From VFZN01 sp050249615 (GTDB taxonomy: Bacteria > Acidobacteriota > Vicinamibacteria > Vicinamibacterales > UBA2999), in assembly GCA_050249615.1 (NCBI GenBank), contig JBFWQE010000077.1:1-24520 (forward strand): a stretch of DNA of 24,520 nucleotides, read 5' to 3'. The notes below the pieces were generated by a model. The model had not been told where the DNA came from, made no database searches, and saw only the letters and a list, made by a program, of their open reading frames with translations. Below, piece by piece: positions 5,802-13,161 of the stretch. Position 1 is the stretch's first letter. Each line of letters opens with the position of its first letter. The translations under genes and the position numbers were made by a program.

Positions 5802-6776
5802 ATGCCGAGGTTCCCCTTTCTGGTACTGGCCGTCGCACTGGCGGCCACGATGTCAGCCGTCGACGCGCAACAGGCCTACAAGGACGGCGCCGGCAAGCTC
5901 CGCGTCGCGCTCTCAAAGCAGCCGCTGTCGCCCAACGGGCCGTCGAAGGGCCCGACGACGATGGCAGAGGGCGGCATCCGCCAGATTCTCGAGGCCATGG
6001 GTGCCACGGTGCGCGTCGAGGAGGCGCGGCTGACACCCGAGGAGCAGCAGGAATACGGTGGCTGGAAGAAGCTGGGGATGTCCCTCGGCCACTTCGCCGA
6101 CATCGTCGCGAAGAACGAGCGAGAGGGGTACTTCACCGTGGGGCTGCTCGCGACCTGCCCCTCCATGCCGGGCCTCGTCGCCGGCCTGCAGCGATCCGGC
6201 CCCACGCACGAGGCGTTGCGGATCGGGATGCTCTGGCTCGACGCGCACCCGGATCTGAACACGCCGGAGACAACACGCAGCGGATCCCTGGGCGGCATGC
6301 CCGTCGCCGTCGCCACCGGGCGTGCGCTGCACGGCATGCGCCTCGACGCGAAGCTCGACCCGCCGCTGGCGGACCGCTACGTGGTGATGGGTGGCGTGCG
6401 ACTCACCGACCCGCTGGAGCAGCACCTCGTGGACACGTCGCAGATCGAACAGCTGACGGTGGACGACCTGCGCCGCCAGACGCCGGCGGTGTGGGCCCAG
6501 CTCGACCGGCTGGATCGGATCACCGACAAGATCTACGTGCACATCGACATGGACGTCCTCGACCCGCGCGAGGTGATGGCGCACGGCAACAAGGTGCCGG
6601 GCGGACCGTCCAGCGAGGAACTGGCCGCGCTCTTCGAGCAGATCTTCACGCGCTACCGCAAGGCCTCGGCCATCGGCTTTGCGACCATCCCGCCCACGGA
6701 CGAGGGCGGGCTGTCGATTGCGGCGCTCAACCGGATGATTGCCGCCGCGGCTCGCGGGGTGGCGGCGCGCAAGTAG
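5802..6776 (+). CDS. Exported arginase-fold protein with altered active site
   Basis: A 324-residue ureohydrolase-fold protein with a Sec signal peptide (MPRFPFLVLAVALAATMSAV, then DAQ). The manganese motifs DAHPDLNT (D147, H149, D151) and HIDMDVLDP (D249, D251) are intact. By alignment from memory, the first metal-ligand His (GGDHS in true arginases) is Cys119 in ATCPSMPG; the catalytic His of SGNLHG is Gly in SGSLGG (about 161-165); and the guanidinium-binding Glu before the last loop appears to be Thr295. It is therefore probably not an arginase; another amidino or amide hydrolase activity, or a non-enzymatic role, is open. The ATG at 5802, with GAGG five bases upstream, is preferred over the in-frame GTG at 5796. 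It converges with the next gene across 30 bp containing a weak CGTCGC/GCGACG stem. Confidence 0.8.
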   Translation: MPRFPFLVLAVALAATMSAVDAQQAYKDGAGKLRVALSKQPLSPNGPSKGPTTMAEGGIRQILEAMGATVRVEEARLTPEEQQEYGGWKKLGMSLGHFADIVAKNEREGYFTVGLLATCPSMPGLVAGLQRSGPTHEALRIGMLWLDAHPDLNTPETTRSGSLGGMPVAVATGRALHGMRLDAKLDPPLADRYVVMGGVRLTDPLEQHLVDTSQIEQLTVDDLRRQTPAVWAQLDRLDRITDKIYVHIDMDVLDPREVMAHGNKVPGGPSSEELAALFEQIFTRYRKASAIGFATIPPTDEGGLSIAALNRMIAAAARGVAARK

Positions 6777-6800
6777 CGTCGCACCCGACGGCGCGCGACG
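6777..6800. terminator. Weak hairpin between convergent genes
   Basis: CGTCGC (6777-6782) and GCGACG (6795-6800) can pair around a 12-base loop in the only space between the arginase-fold gene and the converging TIM-barrel gene. There is no T-tract, and six base pairs are easily found by chance at this GC content. Confidence 0.25.
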
Positions 6801-6806
6801 TGGTCC

Positions 6807-7676
6807 TCAGGCTCGCCCCATGGCCACCGCCTCGCGAAGCGAGGCCAGCGGGTCGCGAACCGGGATGAACTCGTGCGCGACGTAGCCGGCGAACCCGGTC
6901 TCGCGGATGGCGCGGAAGATGGCTGGGTAGTACAGCTCCTGCGTGTCGTCGATCTCGTGGCGCCCGGGCACGCCGGCGGTGTGGTAGTGCGCGATCCACT
7001 GGCGGTACTCGCGCAGCGTGCGGATGACATCGCCCTCCATGATCTGCATGTGGTAGATGTCGTAGAGCAGCTTGACGCGTGGTGAGTTCACCTGGCTCAC
7101 CACCGCCACGCCGTACGGCGTGCGATCCCCCTGGTAGTCCTTGTGGTCCACCTTGCTGTTGAGCAGCTCGACGCAGACCGTCACACCGTGCCGCTCGGCC
7201 ACCGGGGCCACTCGGCGGAGCGCGGCCACGGAGTTCGCGATCGCCTCGTCATCGGCGCGCCCGCGCCGGTTGCCGAAGAACGTGATGACGTTCGGCACGC
7301 CCGCGTCGGCCGCGCGCGGGATCCCTTCCGTGAGTCCCTGCACGATGGCGTCGTGATTGGCGGCGTCGTTCAGACCCTCGACGATGGTGCCGCCCAGGCC
7401 CGAGCCCATGGAACAGGTGAGCCCGTGCTCGCGCGCGATGGGCCATTCGTCCGGCGTGAGCAGGTCGATGGCCTTCAGGCCCATCTCCGCCACGCTGCGG
7501 CAGAAGTCGCGGAGCGGGATCGTCGAGAAGGGCCAGCGGCACACCGACTGCCGGAAGCCGCTCCCCTGACCGGCGGCCTGGGGCAGGGCCGCGATTGCCG
7601 GCGACAGCCAGCTCCCCAGCGCCGCGCCGGCGGCGCCACCCATTACTTCCCGTCGCGAGACGCGGCGTCCGGACAT
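6807..7676 (-). CDS. Tat-exported hydroxypyruvate isomerase-like TIM-barrel protein
   Basis: A 289-residue member of the xylose-isomerase-like TIM barrel superfamily, closest in motif to the hydroxypyruvate isomerase (Hyi) group. Active-site stretches: CVELLNSKVDHKDYQ (E170), LLYDIYHMQIMEGD (D206, H209), HYHTAGVPGRHE (H232, R239) and AHEF (E269), which match the metal- and sugar-binding residues of the family. The N-terminus carries a twin-arginine signal (SRREVMGGAAGAALGSWLSP), whereas classical Hyi enzymes are cytoplasmic, so the substrate is probably a free periplasmic (keto)sugar rather than hydroxypyruvate (inference). The ATG at 7676 is chosen over that at 7682 because AGGAG sits six bases before it and abuts the upstream ATG. 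Third gene of the Gfo/Idh - flavin reductase - TIM-barrel run. Confidence 0.88.
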   Translation of the reverse strand: MSGRRVSRREVMGGAAGAALGSWLSPAIAALPQAAGQGSGFRQSVCRWPFSTIPLRDFCRSVAEMGLKAIDLLTPDEWPIAREHGLTCSMGSGLGGTIVEGLNDAANHDAIVQGLTEGIPRAADAGVPNVITFFGNRRGRADDEAIANSVAALRRVAPVAERHGVTVCVELLNSKVDHKDYQGDRTPYGVAVVSQVNSPRVKLLYDIYHMQIMEGDVIRTLREYRQWIAHYHTAGVPGRHEIDDTQELYYPAIFRAIRETGFAGYVAHEFIPVRDPLASLREAVAMGRA

Positions 7677-7693
7677 GGCCATCTCCTGTCACC

Positions 7694-7704
7694 GGGACCG
7701 TCCC
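7694..7704. repeat. Short palindrome GGGACCGTCCC
   Basis: An 11-base palindrome (GGGAC, one base, GTCCC) in the 56-bp gap between the flavin-reductase-like and TIM-barrel genes. It could be a protein site or a small hairpin. Only one copy is seen in this window. Confidence 0.3.
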
Positions 7705-7732
7705 CGTCTCCGGATGCCTGCGCTCCGCGGCG

Positions 7733-8425
7733 TCAGTACCGGATGTCGTTCCGCCCCACGCTCTGCCCGATGTGGCCGACCTTGCGGTCCATCGTGAAGA
7801 ACTCGCCGCAGCCGGCCATCATCCCGAAGAACGCCGCCGATTCCGGGCGCAGCCGCCCATCGTCGTCGCAGATGCCCTCGTGCACCGTGGTGGCCACGAC
7901 GTCGGCGATGAAGACGGTGCGGACCGGCGGCACCCGGAGGATGTGCGACACGCGGCATTCGAGCTGGATGGGGGCCTCGTTCACCGTCGGCGCCTTGACG
8001 GCCGTTGCCGTGCCACGCGTCAGGCCCGACAGGGCGTACTTGTCGGCCGCGCGGCTGGAGTTGAAGTCGAGGCGGTCGAAGGCATGGATCATCGACGCCA
8101 CCGGGACGTTCAACGCGAACTCCCGATGCAGCGTGATGAGCCCGCCGGCGATGTGCTCGTCACCGGCGGCCACGCCCACCTGCGGCGGGTCGCCATTGAC
8201 GACGAAGGTCCAGAGCACCGACAACTCGTCGGGGTCGCCGGGCTTGCCGTGCACGCTGGTGATGATGGCGGGCACGGGCGGCACCATCGGGCCGGGCTTC
8301 GGGATAGGGCGCCGCGCGCCAACGCGAGGCGCAGCGGCCTGGGCGCCGCCCGCACGGGCCTGTCGAGGTGTGGCGGTCAGCAGGCTGGCGAGCGCGGCGT
8401 ACGAGAGAAAGCTTCGGCGCTGCAT
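7733..8425 (-). CDS. Tat-exported flavin reductase-like (FMN split-barrel) protein
   Basis: A 230-residue protein with a Tat signal (MQRRSFLSYAALASLLTATP) followed by a flavin-reductase-like split-barrel domain, about 50-215. Recognisable stretches are VPAIITSVHGKPGDPDELSV, FALNVPVASM, KYALSGLTRGTATAVKAP, IQLECRVSHI and VFIADVVATTVHEG, in the order expected of the DIM6/NTAB family (FMN-binding, often a diflavin reductase partner). Family members are normally cytoplasmic and need NAD(P)H; Tat export implies a folded, FMN-loaded protein outside, and a different reductant. The ATG at 8425 has no Shine-Dalgarno site but has TAACCT seven bases upstream, so it may be transcribed as a leaderless mRNA from inside the run. 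Specific role unknown. Confidence 0.8.
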   Translation of the reverse strand: MQRRSFLSYAALASLLTATPRQARAGGAQAAAPRVGARRPIPKPGPMVPPVPAIITSVHGKPGDPDELSVLWTFVVNGDPPQVGVAAGDEHIAGGLITLHREFALNVPVASMIHAFDRLDFNSSRAADKYALSGLTRGTATAVKAPTVNEAPIQLECRVSHILRVPPVRTVFIADVVATTVHEGICDDDGRLRPESAAFFGMMAGCGEFFTMDRKVGHIGQSVGRNDIRY

Positions 8426-8432
8426 GACGTGT

Positions 8433-8438
8433 AGGTTA
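8433..8438 (-). promoter_or_regulatory. -10 element, leaderless promoter of the flavin reductase-like gene
   Basis: The minus strand reads TAACCT, seven bases, then the ATG at 8425, with no ribosome binding site. It would give an internal transcript start within the Gfo/Idh run. Confidence 0.45.
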
Positions 8439-8479
8439 ATTCGGCTCGCCCTGGCGCATCACGGTGCCGGACCCGCCTC

Positions 8480-9706
8480 TTACGATCGCCGCGCCGACGG
8501 CGGCACGTAAGTGGCCAGTCCATCCGGCTTCCACTCGATGACGCGGCCCTGTTCCGCGCTCATGTAGCAGGCCATCAGCAGCTCGGTGACTTCCAACCCG
8601 GCATGGAAGTTCAGCTCCGGCTGCACGCCGTCGGCGAACCAGCGGCTGAACGCGCGATTCTCGTTCTCGTAGCCGTACTCCGCCGCCTCGTTGCCCACGA
8701 TGGGCATCAGCCCCTGCTCGGCGTTCTGCTTCTCCACCAGGTCCTCGCCCGCCTGCTCGCGCAGCCGCCGCGAGAAGAACACCTTCGTCCCGCCCTCCAG
8801 CGAGCTGGTGGACATCGAGTACTCCGGTCCCAACAGCTCCATGCTGAGGCGCAGCCCCGCGCCGACGAAGCTCCACGACGTGGTGGCCTCGACGATGAGC
8901 GGCCTGCCGTGCTCGTCTTCGTAGGTGACGGTCGCGCGCGCGAAGTCTTCGGCCGGCTTCGACGCGTAGTCTGCGCCGCCGCCGGTCATCTCCCGCAGCA
9001 GCTGCACGTACTCCGGCCGGGACCATTTCAGCGAGGCAATCTGCGCCGACACGCTCACGGGGCGGATGCTGTGCCGGGGCGCGCCGGGGGCGGTGAGCAG
9101 ATGCCGCCCGACCTCGAGGCTGTGGCACATCATGTCGTTCAGCACGCCGCCGCCCTGGAGGTCGCCCTGCCAGAACCAGGGCATGTGCGGCCCCCCGTGC
9201 TCTTCCGCGGCCCGCGCCAGGTAGGGCCGACCCGACGCCGCGGCCCCGCGCGCCCACGCGATGTGCCTCCCGCGTTCCAGGCCGGGCTGGAACAGCTGGT
9301 TCTCGAGGTAGCCGTGCAGCACGCCGGCTTCCTCGGCCAGTTCGACCATGCGGCGCGCCTCGGCCACGTTCCGGCCGAGCGGCTTCTCGCAGGCGACCGC
9401 GCGCAGCCGGGCGCCGCCCCTGAGGGCCGAGACGATGCGCGACATGTTGTCCACGCGCGCATAGTTCGGGCCGCAGATCCAGATGCAGTCGATGCTCTCG
9501 TCCGCCACCATCGCCTCGATGGAGTCGAAGGCGCGCGCGTCCCCCACGCGCAGCTGGCGCGCCAGCGCCGCCGCTTCCTCTGCGTGCGCGCGTGTGGGGC
9601 TCCACACGCCCCGCACGTCGGCGGCGCGCACGGCCTCCCAGGATCGGATGTGAAAGCGCGTGATGAACCCGCTGCCGATGAATCCGACGCCCAGTCTCGG
9701 TGCCAT
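8480..9706 (-). CDS. Gfo/Idh/MocA-family oxidoreductase
   Basis: A 408-residue NAD(P)-dependent oxidoreductase of the glucose-fructose oxidoreductase / inositol dehydrogenase family. N-terminal Rossmann fold with VGFIGSGFITRFH (7-19); the hallmark EKP tripeptide is E107-K108-P109 in ACEKPLGRNVAEARRM; the C-terminal alpha/beta substrate domain follows, including GGGVLNDMMCHSLEVGRHLL in place of the usual G-G-x-x-x-D-x-x-x-H motif. It lacks a signal peptide, unlike its neighbours, so it acts in the cytoplasm, probably on a sugar or cyclitol or a 3-keto derivative. The ATG at 9706, preceded by GGAGG, is preferred to a GTG at 9736, because the Rossmann strand starts a few residues after it and a -10-like TACCCT lies within the longer version. 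First gene of a three-gene minus-strand run. Confidence 0.9.
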   Translation of the reverse strand: MAPRLGVGFIGSGFITRFHIRSWEAVRAADVRGVWSPTRAHAEEAAALARQLRVGDARAFDSIEAMVADESIDCIWICGPNYARVDNMSRIVSALRGGARLRAVACEKPLGRNVAEARRMVELAEEAGVLHGYLENQLFQPGLERGRHIAWARGAAASGRPYLARAAEEHGGPHMPWFWQGDLQGGGVLNDMMCHSLEVGRHLLTAPGAPRHSIRPVSVSAQIASLKWSRPEYVQLLREMTGGGADYASKPAEDFARATVTYEDEHGRPLIVEATTSWSFVGAGLRLSMELLGPEYSMSTSSLEGGTKVFFSRRLREQAGEDLVEKQNAEQGLMPIVGNEAAEYGYENENRAFSRWFADGVQPELNFHAGLEVTELLMACYMSAEQGRVIEWKPDGLATYVPPSARRS

Positions 9707-9726
9707 GCGCCTCCGCTCCGACGGGG

Positions 9727-9732
9727 AGGGTA
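9727..9732 (-). promoter_or_regulatory. Extended -10 of the Gfo/Idh run
   Basis: The minus strand reads TGATACCCT, an extended -10 pattern (TG-n-TAnnnT), 20 bases before the ATG at 9706. It is 17 bases from the plus-strand -10 at 9750-9755, so the two divergent promoters nearly face away from each other within one short spacer. Confidence 0.4.
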
Positions 9733-9749
9733 TCACGCACGCGCTGTGC

Positions 9750-9755
9750 TAGAGT
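9750..9755 (+). promoter_or_regulatory. Extended -10 of the TIM barrel-GMC run
   Basis: TGCTAGAGT fits an extended -10 (TG-n-TAnnnT). The ATG at 9778 follows 22 bases later, with GGGAG four bases before it. No -35 is visible. Confidence 0.45.
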
Positions 9756-9777
9756 GGCCCGACCCCGCGGGAGCACG

Positions 9778-10674
9778 ATGGATGTCCACCGACGCTCGCT
9801 GCTGAAAGGCCTCGCCGCTGGCCTTGCCGGAGCGGTCGGGGTGCGCGCTCGCGCCGGCGCAGACAGCCTCGCAGCCGAGCTCCGGCAACCCGACGGACCA
9901 CCCCGTTGGGGAGTGCAGCTCTACACCGTTCGCAGCCAGATATCCTCCGACCCCGCCGGCACGCTGAAGCGCATCGCGGCCATCGGGTACAAGGAGCTCG
10001 AGGTGATGCAGGCCACGATGCGGGTGGTGGCGCCCCTCGCCTCGCGGCTCGGCCTCTCCATCGTCAGCGTGCACCTGGATGGCCCCACCTCTGCGGGCGA
10101 GGGCCTTGCCGCGTTCGCCGACGAGGCGAAGAGGCACGGGGCCCGGTACGCGGTCGTGCCCTTCGTGGCCCCCGAGGAACGGCCAACGGATCGCGCCGGA
10201 TTCGACGCCCTGGCGACCCGCTTCTCTCGCATGGCGCGAACGGCGTCGGCAGCGGGGGTGCAGCTCTGCTACCACAACCATGCGTTCGAGTTCGGCCGTG
10301 ACCGCGACGGCACGACCTGGCTCGATGCGCTGATGCGGGGTACGTCGGACTCGGGAATGCAGCTGCAGCTCGACGTGTTCTGGGCCACCGTCGCCGGCGC
10401 GGACCCCGTCGCGCTGCTGCGGCGTTACAGGGGGCGCGTCGCGTCACTGCACCTCAAGGACAAGGCCCCGACGGCCGGGACCAGCCTGGCGGAGAGCACC
10501 GTGCCTCGGACGGCGTTCGTGGAAGTGGGGGCCGGCGCGATCGATTTCCGGGCCATCCTGGCCGCCGCGCGCGAGGCCGGCGTCCGCCACTACTTCGTCG
10601 AGCAGGACTATTCGTCGGGCGATCCGGTGGAGAGCCTCGAGAAGAGCTACCGCCACCTGGCGGGGCTCGGATAG
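9778..10674 (+). CDS. Tat-exported sugar phosphate isomerase/epimerase-like TIM barrel
   Basis: A 298-residue AP-endonuclease-2/xylose-isomerase-like TIM barrel. The twin-arginine signal HRRSLLKGLAAGLAGAVG is at 4-21. The barrel starts at WGVQLYTVRSQI and shows family metal-site motifs in order: IGYKELEVM, SVHLDG, CYHNHAFEF, LQLDVFWATVAGAD, LHLKDK, FVEVGAGAIDF and YFVEQD. Such proteins bind a divalent metal and interconvert or cleave (keto)sugars; several homologues work with Gfo/Idh oxidoreductases on 3-keto-glycosides. It lies 18 bp upstream of a GMC dehydrogenase gene on the same strand, which suggests it handles that enzyme's oxidised product in the periplasm (inference). The exact reaction cannot be read from sequence. 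Confidence 0.88.
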   Translation: MDVHRRSLLKGLAAGLAGAVGVRARAGADSLAAELRQPDGPPRWGVQLYTVRSQISSDPAGTLKRIAAIGYKELEVMQATMRVVAPLASRLGLSIVSVHLDGPTSAGEGLAAFADEAKRHGARYAVVPFVAPEERPTDRAGFDALATRFSRMARTASAAGVQLCYHNHAFEFGRDRDGTTWLDALMRGTSDSGMQLQLDVFWATVAGADPVALLRRYRGRVASLHLKDKAPTAGTSLAESTVPRTAFVEVGAGAIDFRAILAAAREAGVRHYFVEQDYSSGDPVESLEKSYRHLAGLG

Positions 10675-10692
10675 GCAGAAGGGGCGGATGAG

Positions 10693-12375
10693 ATGCTTCA
10701 ATCGGAAGCGTTTGACGCCATCGTCGTCGGCTCGGGCATCTCTGGCGGATGGGCCGCGAAGGAGCTGACCGAGCGTGGGCTGCGCGTGCTGCTGCTCGAG
10801 CGCGGAAAGAACGTCGAGCACGGCAGGGACTATCCGAACGCGCGCAAGGCGCCCTGGGAGTATCCCCATCGCGGCGGCCGCACGCGGGAGATGATCGACG
10901 CCTATCCCGTCCTGAAGCGCGACTATCCGCTCAACGAGAAGAATCTCGACTGGTGGGCGTCGGACAAGGATTCCCCGTACACGGAGGTGAAGCGCTTCGA
11001 CTGGTACCGCGGCTACCAGGTCGGCGGCCGCTCGCTCACCTGGGGCCGCCAGAGCTATCGCCTGGGCGACTGGGACTTCGAGGCGAACGCGAAGGAGGGC
11101 ATCGCCGTCGACTGGCCCATCCGCTACGCGGACCTGGCGCCGTGGTACGACCACGTCGAGCGTCATGCGGGCATCTCGGGGTCGCTCGAGGGTCTTCCGC
11201 AACTGCCGGACGGCCGGTTCCAGCCGGCCATGCCGCTCAACTGCGCGGAAGAAGCCGTCGCCGCCCGTATCGCGAAGCAGTTCGAAGGACGACGGCGGAT
11301 CATCCCCGGCCGGACCGCGAACCTGACGCAGCCGATCGGGCGGCGTGGCCGCTGCCAGTATCGGGCGGCCTGCTGGCTGGGTTGCCCTTACGGCGCGTAC
11401 TTCAGCACGCAGTCCTCGACCCTGCCGCCCGCGGTGGCGACGGGTCGCCTGACGCTCAAGACGCACGCGATTGTCACCGACGTCGTCTACGACCGGGATC
11501 GCCAGCGCGCGACGGGCGTGCGCGTGCTGGACGCGCAGACCAGCGTGACTACCGAGTACCGGGCACGCGTGGTCTTCCTGTGCGCGTCCACGCTCAACTC
11601 CACGTGGTTGCTCATGCGCTCCGCGCGTGATGTCTGGCCGGGCGGCCTGGGGAGCAGCTCGGGTGAGCTCGGCCACAACCTGATGGACCACCATTTCCGC
11701 TGCGGGGCCAACGGCATCGTCCCCGGCCACGAGGATCGCAACGTCTACGGGCGCCGGCCGACAGGCTTCTACATCCCCCGCTACCGGAATTTCTTCGGCG
11801 ACAAGCGGGAGTACCTCCGCGGCTTCGGCTACCAGGGAAGCGCCAGCCGCCAGGGCTGGGAGCGCGCCGTCGCGGAGCTCGGCGTGGGTGCGGCTTTCAA
11901 GGACACCATGGCCACGCCGGGACCGTGGCGCATCGGCGGCACGGCCTTCGGTGAGATGCTGCCGAACCACGCCAACCGGATCACCATCGACGAGGCGAGG
12001 ACGGACACGTGGGGCCTGCCGGTGCTGTCCATCGACTGCGCCACCGGCGAGAACGAGCGGCTCATGCGGCGCGACATGATGAACGACATGGCCGAGATGC
12101 TCGAGGCCGCCGGTGTGCGCGAAGTGCGCGTCTTCGACAACGGCTACTTCCCCGGCATGGGCATTCACGAGATGGGCACGGCACGCATGGGGAGGGATCC
12201 GAAGACGTCCGTATTGAACGCGCACAACCAGGTGTGGGATGCCCCGAACGTGTTCGTGACCGACGGCTCGTGCATGACGTCCGCCGCGTGCCAGAACCCG
12301 TCGCTGACCTACATGGCGCTGACCGCGCGGGCGGCTGCGTTCGCGGTGGAGGAGTTGAAGCGGGGGAACCTGTAG
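10693..12375 (+). CDS. GMC oxidoreductase, dehydrogenase catalytic subunit 1
   Basis: A 560-residue FAD flavoprotein of the glucose-methanol-choline family, of the bacterial membrane dehydrogenase type (gluconate, fructose and glucoside 3-dehydrogenase large subunits). FAD-binding VVGSGISGG is at 11-19 with LLLERG ending the second strand; GGRSLTWGRQS lies near 115; the C-terminal catalytic pair is H492 (GIHEMGTARMG) and N535 (CQNPSLTYMAL). A cysteine cluster, C221, C227 and C231 (CQYRAACWLGC), lies where related glucose and fructose dehydrogenases carry a 3Fe-4S cluster. It has no signal peptide; export is expected by riding with the Tat-bearing small subunit encoded next. Likely substrate: the C3 hydroxyl of a sugar or glycoside (inference). 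AGGGGCGG precedes the ATG. Confidence 0.92.
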   Translation: MLQSEAFDAIVVGSGISGGWAAKELTERGLRVLLLERGKNVEHGRDYPNARKAPWEYPHRGGRTREMIDAYPVLKRDYPLNEKNLDWWASDKDSPYTEVKRFDWYRGYQVGGRSLTWGRQSYRLGDWDFEANAKEGIAVDWPIRYADLAPWYDHVERHAGISGSLEGLPQLPDGRFQPAMPLNCAEEAVAARIAKQFEGRRRIIPGRTANLTQPIGRRGRCQYRAACWLGCPYGAYFSTQSSTLPPAVATGRLTLKTHAIVTDVVYDRDRQRATGVRVLDAQTSVTTEYRARVVFLCASTLNSTWLLMRSARDVWPGGLGSSSGELGHNLMDHHFRCGANGIVPGHEDRNVYGRRPTGFYIPRYRNFFGDKREYLRGFGYQGSASRQGWERAVAELGVGAAFKDTMATPGPWRIGGTAFGEMLPNHANRITIDEARTDTWGLPVLSIDCATGENERLMRRDMMNDMAEMLEAAGVREVRVFDNGYFPGMGIHEMGTARMGRDPKTSVLNAHNQVWDAPNVFVTDGSCMTSAACQNPSLTYMALTARAAAFAVEELKRGNL

Positions 12376-12384
12376 GCATGCGTC

Positions 12385-12426
12385 GGGAACCGGGAACCGG
12401 GAACCGGGAGTCGGGAGTCGGGAGTC
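12385..12426 (+). repeat. GGGAACC x3 - GGGAGTC x3 heptamer array
   Basis: Six perfect 7-bp units fill the gap between the GMC stop and the start of the next gene. The last unit supplies GGGAG eight bases before the ATG at 12433, so the repeat may itself be the ribosome binding site. Six GGG tracts with 4-base spacers on the sense strand fit a G-quadruplex pattern. Confidence 0.85.
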
Positions 12427-12432
12427 GGAAGG

Positions 12433-13131
12433 ATGGCGCAGATGACGGCAGCGAGCGCACAGAGCAGGTCGGGTGACAGGGCTCAAGCGAGCGGGATCAC
12501 GCGGCGCGCCGCCATCCAGCACGTGGCAGCGATGCTTGGCGGCGCGGCCCTCATCGGCGGCGACGGTCTCGCGGCCATGCCACGTGACGATGGCGTCATG
12601 GCACAGGTGATGGCGGAGGGCGTCGGCACGTTTTCGGCCGCCGACATCGCGTTCCTCGATGAGATTGCCGACACGATCCTGCCGGAGACCACGACACCCG
12701 GCGCGAAGGCCGCGAAGACAGGCGCGTTCATGGCGCTGATGGTCACCGACGTGTACACCGATCGGAACCGGCAGGTCTTTCGCGAGGGCATGCGGCAGCT
12801 GGACGAGGCCTGCCGCGCGGCCACCAGCACGACGTTCATGCAGGCGACAACAGCCCAGCGACTCACGCTCCTCGAGGCCCTCGATCGCGAGCAGAGGACC
12901 ACGATGGAGGAACGCGCCGAGGCGCCGCGCTCCCGAGCGCCCGCGGCGGCGGCACGGCCCGAGGACGAACCACCGCACTACTTCCGCATGATGAAGGAGC
13001 TGGCGCTGCTCGGCTACTTCACCTCCGAGATCGGCTACCGCCAGGCGATGCGCTACATCGAGTCGCCCGGGCGCTTCGACCCGTGCGCCCCGCACGCGCC
13101 CGGCGACCAGAGCTGGGCGCCCCACGCGTAG
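12433..13131 (+). CDS. Gluconate 2-dehydrogenase subunit 3-family protein, Tat signal (1)
   Basis: A 232-residue small subunit of a GMC-type dehydrogenase. It carries a twin-arginine signal (ITRRAAIQHVAAMLGGAALI, about 22-41), then the family's opening FSAADIAFLDEIADTILPET (about 67-86), a helical core, and the closing YFRMMKELALLGYFTSEIGY, where members of this family end with a G-[YF]-[FW]-[TS]-[ST] stretch. In fructose, glucose and glucoside 3-dehydrogenases this subunit is needed for folding and Tat export of the signal-less flavoprotein. It follows GMC subunit 1 by 57 bp, most of it the heptamer array. An Ala/Arg/Pro-rich insert lies near 156-175. The paralogue at 19210 is clearly diverged. 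Confidence 0.88.
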   Translation: MAQMTAASAQSRSGDRAQASGITRRAAIQHVAAMLGGAALIGGDGLAAMPRDDGVMAQVMAEGVGTFSAADIAFLDEIADTILPETTTPGAKAAKTGAFMALMVTDVYTDRNRQVFREGMRQLDEACRAATSTTFMQATTAQRLTLLEALDREQRTTMEERAEAPRSRAPAAAARPEDEPPHYFRMMKELALLGYFTSEIGYRQAMRYIESPGRFDPCAPHAPGDQSWAPHA

Positions 13132-13140
13132 CGGTCGGTG

Positions 13141-13146
13141 TAGGAT
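13141..13146 (+). promoter_or_regulatory. Candidate internal -10 before the Rieske gene
   Basis: TAGGAT lies in the 30-bp gap between subunit 3 and the Rieske gene, 15 bases before the ATG at 13162, the same spacing as the TATAAT before 5802. It could give the Rieske gene its own short-leader transcript. No Shine-Dalgarno sequence is visible. Confidence 0.35.
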
Positions 13147-13161
13147 TCGCGCGACACGACA

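Noticed and set aside
7694..7704. GGGACCGTCCC palindrome as a dispersed REP-type element
   Set aside because: Only one copy is seen here and it is too short to support an element call without a genome search.
12385..12426. Short repeats as a possible CRISPR array
   Set aside because: Units are 7 bp, directly abutting, with no unique spacers and no cas genes in the window.
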